Below are positions 34,875 through 37,319 of a stretch of DNA of 37,319 nucleotides, piece by piece. Location: NCBI GenBank assembly GCA_012517575.1, contig JAAYUQ010000160.1, forward strand, positions 1 to 37,319, in the 5' to 3' direction. Made by a program: the position numbers and the translations under genes. Positions within the stretch are counted from its first letter, which is position 1; every line of letters starts with the position of its first letter. Below the pieces are notes generated by a model. It was not told the origin of the DNA. It searched no databases and was given only the letters and a program-made list of their open reading frames with translations. Source of the DNA: Bacteroidales bacterium (GTDB taxonomy: Bacteria > Bacteroidota > Bacteroidia > Bacteroidales > Paludibacteraceae).

Positions 34875-35577
34875 AACAGAAAATAAACCATCGACGTTTG
34901 AAGTTCAAGAAATAAATTTTTCTTCAGAATTGCATGATTTTATCTTGGCCATGCGAGAGAAAAACGTGTTGCTTTCTATGGCTTATCTGGCTCCGGTAGA
35001 TTATTTTATGGTTCTGACGAATGCACATTATGCTGTTATAGAGCAACATGAATATTATCAGAAACAAACCTACCGAAATCGATGCAGGATTGCCGGAGCA
35101 AATGGTGCGATGGATCTAATTATTCCGGTGGAAAAAACTGCAAACATTAAATCAACAGTCCGCGATATTCGGATTTCGGAACATAACGATTGGCAACGTC
35201 AGCATTGGAAAGCAATTTCATCTGCTTATTTTTCCAGTCCGTTCTTTGAATATTATTTGGATGAATTTCGTCCATTTTATGAAAAAAAATGGTTATTTTT
35301 GTGGGACTTCAACATGGAAATTCAGAACAAAATTTTCGAATTGCTTGAAATTTATCCGGAACTCGATTTTACGGATAAATTTATGGACAAAACTGAAGAA
35401 AATATGCTGGATTTGCGCTTGCAATTTCATCCAAAAAAACAGCCTGTTCTGAAAATTCCTTCATACTACCAGGTTTTCGAAAATAAATTCGGATTTATTT
35501 CGGGACTGAGTATTATTGATTTACTTTTCAATATGGGAAACGAAAGCTTGCTGTGGTTATCGGGAAAATCAAGTTAA
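34861..35577 (+). CDS. WbqC-family protein
   Basis: This 238-residue cytosolic protein resembles the WbqC family (PF08889): MAYLAPVDYFMVLTNAHYAVIEQHEYYQKQTYRNRCRI near the start, a central LIIPVEK and IRISEHNDWQRQHWKAISSAY, and a C-terminal helical part. WbqC-like proteins are named from O-antigen loci, but their reaction is not established. The start overlaps lepB by 14 bases, which implies translational coupling, and lepB-wbqC adjacency is common in Bacteroidales. A later start near LLSMAYL cannot be excluded, since the first 30 residues are polar and poorly conserved in character. Confidence 0.88.
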   Translation: MLEDKTENKPSTFEVQEINFSSELHDFILAMREKNVLLSMAYLAPVDYFMVLTNAHYAVIEQHEYYQKQTYRNRCRIAGANGAMDLIIPVEKTANIKSTVRDIRISEHNDWQRQHWKAISSAYFSSPFFEYYLDEFRPFYEKKWLFLWDFNMEIQNKIFELLEIYPELDFTDKFMDKTEENMLDLRLQFHPKKQPVLKIPSYYQVFENKFGFISGLSIIDLLFNMGNESLLWLSGKSS

Positions 35578-35637
35578 AAGTTTCTGCAGAGGAGTATTTG
35601 TCGGATTGATTTTTGAAAAAAATTTAAATATAAAAAT

Positions 35638-36654
35638 ATGGAACTTGATTGGAACAATATTGGATTTGGTTATGTGAAAACCGACTACAACATTCGTTGT
35701 ACTTATCAAAATGGTGAATGGGGAGAATTTGAAGTTCATGAAGATGAATATCTGACGTTGCACATGGCAGCCACTTGCCTGCATTATGGTCAGGAAGTTT
35801 TTGAAGGATTGAAAGCTTTTAGAGGCGTTGATGGAAAAATTAGGGTTTTCCGAATGGATGAAAATGCCAAAAGAATGCAATCTTCATGCAACGGAATTAT
35901 CATGGAACCTTTTCCTGTCGATAGATTTCAGGAAGCGGTTCTTAAAGTTGTTAAGCTAAACGAACGTTTCGTTCCTCCCTACGAATCCGGAGCATCATTG
36001 TATATCCGTCCGTTAATGATTGGAACAAGCGCTCAAGTTGGCGTCAAACCTTCACGCGAATATCTTTTTATAATATTTGTAACGCCGGTAGGCCCCTATT
36101 TCAAAGGAGGCTTTCAGACAACCCCTTATGTTATTTTAAGACAGTACGATCGTGCTGCTCCACTGGGAACAGGAATTTACAAAGTCGGAGGAAACTATGC
36201 TGCAGGGCTGGCGGCCGATGAGAAGGCACATTCTTTAGGTTATTCAGCAGTTTTCTATCTGGATGCGAAAGAAAAAAAATACATTGACGAATGCGGCGCT
36301 GCCAATTTTTTTGGAATTAAAAACAATACGTATGTAACGCCAAAATCAACTTCCGTACTTCCTTCCATCACCAATAAAAGTTTAATGACATTGGCCAGAG
36401 ATATGGGTTTGAAAGTTGAACAGCGTCCTGTACCCATTGAAGAATTGAGCACCTTCGAAGAAGCAGGAGCTTGTGGTACGGCAGCCGTTATCAGTCCTAT
36501 TCAACGAATTGACGATTTGGATGAAAATAAATCCTACGTTTTTTCGCCAGATGGCAAACCGGGCGTTATTTGTGAAAAGTTGTACAAAAAAATTCGCGCC
36601 ATTCAGTATGGCGAAGAACCTGATATTTACGGCTGGACAACAATTGTTGAATAA
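35638..36654 (+). CDS. ilvE: Branched-chain amino acid aminotransferase
   Basis: This 338-residue fold-type IV PLP enzyme interconverts leucine, isoleucine and valine with their 2-oxo acids, using glutamate/2-oxoglutarate. The PLP lysine is K182 in GIYKVGGNYAAGL. Other conserved parts are LHYGQEVFEGLKAFRG (48-63), SLYIRPLMIGT (120-130), ECGAANFF (218-225) and the phosphate-binding region EEAGACGTAAVISPI. It begins 60 bases after the WbqC-family gene and is the last gene of the plus-strand run, ending against a convergent terminator. Confidence 0.96.
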   Translation: MELDWNNIGFGYVKTDYNIRCTYQNGEWGEFEVHEDEYLTLHMAATCLHYGQEVFEGLKAFRGVDGKIRVFRMDENAKRMQSSCNGIIMEPFPVDRFQEAVLKVVKLNERFVPPYESGASLYIRPLMIGTSAQVGVKPSREYLFIIFVTPVGPYFKGGFQTTPYVILRQYDRAAPLGTGIYKVGGNYAAGLAADEKAHSLGYSAVFYLDAKEKKYIDECGAANFFGIKNNTYVTPKSTSVLPSITNKSLMTLARDMGLKVEQRPVPIEELSTFEEAGACGTAAVISPIQRIDDLDENKSYVFSPDGKPGVICEKLYKKIRAIQYGEEPDIYGWTTIVE

Positions 36655-36732
36655 ACATTTTTACAAAAAACTGCAAAAATCATAGCAGGTTATCTTTTTA
36701 TCGATTCCACAAGTTGAAATCGAAAATTTTAA

Positions 36733-36786
36733 AAAAAAGAAAAAGCAGGGGAAGAAATTTAACTTTTATTTCAAACCCTGCTTTCT
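36733..36786. terminator. Bidirectional terminator between ilvE and nrdJ
   Basis: AAAGCAGGG (36742-36750) pairs with CCCTGCTTT (36776-36784). An inner GAAAT/ATTTC pair lies at 36754-36758 and 36768-36772. On the minus strand a long T-run follows the stem (complement of 36731-36745), and on the plus strand TTTCTTATTT follows. The two genes converge here. Confidence 0.75.
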
Positions 36787-36810
36787 TATTTAAAACAAAT
36801 CAAAATTGTT

Positions 36811-37319
36811 TTATCCGCAATGTGAATATCCGCAATTCTTGCAGGTCAGGCAACCTTCCTGGTATATCAACGTTTTCTGCCCGCAAGAAGGACAATTTTT
36901 CCCATCTGCTTCCGTACCATCCGGAATATATTTTTTCAGGGCACGTTCCACTCCAACTTTCCATGTATTGATGGATTCGCTGTCCAACTGCAACCCCGAA
37001 ACCAATTTTATTACCTGATCAATCGGCATTCCGTAACGCAACACACCGGAAATCAGTTTGGCATAATTCCAGAATTCCTTGTCGAATTTGTGAGACAAAC
37101 CTTCGATGGTCGTTTTGTATCCACGTTTGTTGGTAAACTGAAAATCATATCTTTTGTTGCCATTTTCGTCCACCGTTTTAATGATTTTTCCCGAAGTAAC
37201 GGTTTTTGGAAGTGCAATTCCTTCTTCATCATCGGCCAGTCCGGTAAATATTTCATAGGGACGCCCATCTTTTAAACCTACAAAAGCAATCCATTTGTCT
37301 TTTGCATTTTGAAATCTGA
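36811..37319 (-). CDS. nrdJ: Adenosylcobalamin-dependent ribonucleotide reductase, C-terminal part (cut by window edge)
   Basis: The reading frame is open from the right edge to the stop at 36811, at least 168 codons; an internal GTG at 37173 is not the real start. Visible parts are FVGLKDGRPYEIFTGLADDEEGIALPK, then NKRYDFQFTNKRGYKTTIEGLS, KEFWNYAKLISGVLRYGMPIDQVIKLV, SINTWKVGVERALKKYIPDG, and a terminal zinc-ribbon-like CPSCGQK...CLTCKNCGYSHCG. This C-terminus is typical of class II B12-dependent ribonucleotide reductases, which make deoxyribonucleotides with or without oxygen. The cysteine pairs in the tail may bind a metal or shuttle electrons. The catalytic core lies outside the window. 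Confidence 0.9.
   Translation of the reverse strand, partial: RFQNAKDKWIAFVGLKDGRPYEIFTGLADDEEGIALPKTVTSGKIIKTVDENGNKRYDFQFTNKRGYKTTIEGLSHKFDKEFWNYAKLISGVLRYGMPIDQVIKLVSGLQLDSESINTWKVGVERALKKYIPDGTEADGKNCPSCGQKTLIYQEGCLTCKNCGYSHCG

Noticed and set aside
37171-37173. GTG start giving a 120-residue protein
   Set aside because: The frame stays open to the window edge with typical ribonucleotide reductase sequence, so this is an internal codon.
1-37319. CRISPR arrays, insertion sequences, integrases, tRNA or rRNA genes
   Set aside because: I saw no regularly spaced repeats, transposase or integrase motifs or cloverleaf-like sequence; short repeats present are operators, hairpins or protein-module repeats.

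Overview
The window looks like a chromosomal segment of a Bacteroidales bacterium (Bacteroides/Paludibacter/Dysgonomonas-like). The evidence is the SusC/SusD pairs without an STN domain, lipoproteins with acidic residues just after the lipobox cysteine, promoters of the TAnnTTTG type, few Shine-Dalgarno sequences, low GC, and the dapB-lepB-wbqC order. I cannot name the genus from the sequence alone.

Region 1 (1-10343, minus strand) is a dextran / alpha-1,6-glucan utilization locus. In transcription order it holds a SusR-like membrane regulator, SusC, SusD, a SusE-like glycan-binding lipoprotein with three repeats, a GH66 endodextranase, and a GH31 alpha-glucosidase that runs off the left edge. 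The surface lipoproteins would bind and cut dextran, SusCD would import isomalto-oligosaccharides, and GH31 would hydrolyse them.

Region 2 (10747-21865, plus strand) is a second locus, divergent from the first, that I assign to beta-1,2-glucan (sophoran or cyclic beta-1,2-glucan). It holds a GH3 beta-glucosidase, a GH144-type endo-beta-1,2-glucanase with a soluble-type signal, SusC, SusD, a LamG-like surface lipoprotein and a second GH144 that is a lipoprotein. No regulator gene accompanies it. Both loci carry a terminator-like hairpin between the uptake/binding genes and the downstream enzyme gene(s).

Region 3 (21971-28754, minus strand) is a TetR-controlled tripartite RND efflux operon: tetR, TolC-like, membrane fusion protein, RND pump. 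A small PII-like protein gene follows.

Region 4 (29212-30976, minus strand) is a five-gene cassette: an ArsR-type repressor with many cysteines, a DUF6132-type and a DUF2892-type small membrane protein, a thioredoxin-like lipoprotein and a DUF302 protein. A close match to the SmtB/ArsR operator lies at its promoter. Every member has cysteines, which suggests a thiol, sulfur or metal stress function that is not yet defined.

Region 5 (31158-36654, plus strand) is housekeeping: aroB, a CoA-binding-domain protein, dapB, lepB, a WbqC-family gene and ilvE. It converges on the C-terminal part of a B12-dependent ribonucleotide reductase (minus strand) at the right edge. Apart from the paralogous Sus and GH144 genes and an in-gene tandem repeat, I saw no mobile elements, CRISPR arrays, rRNAs or tRNAs.
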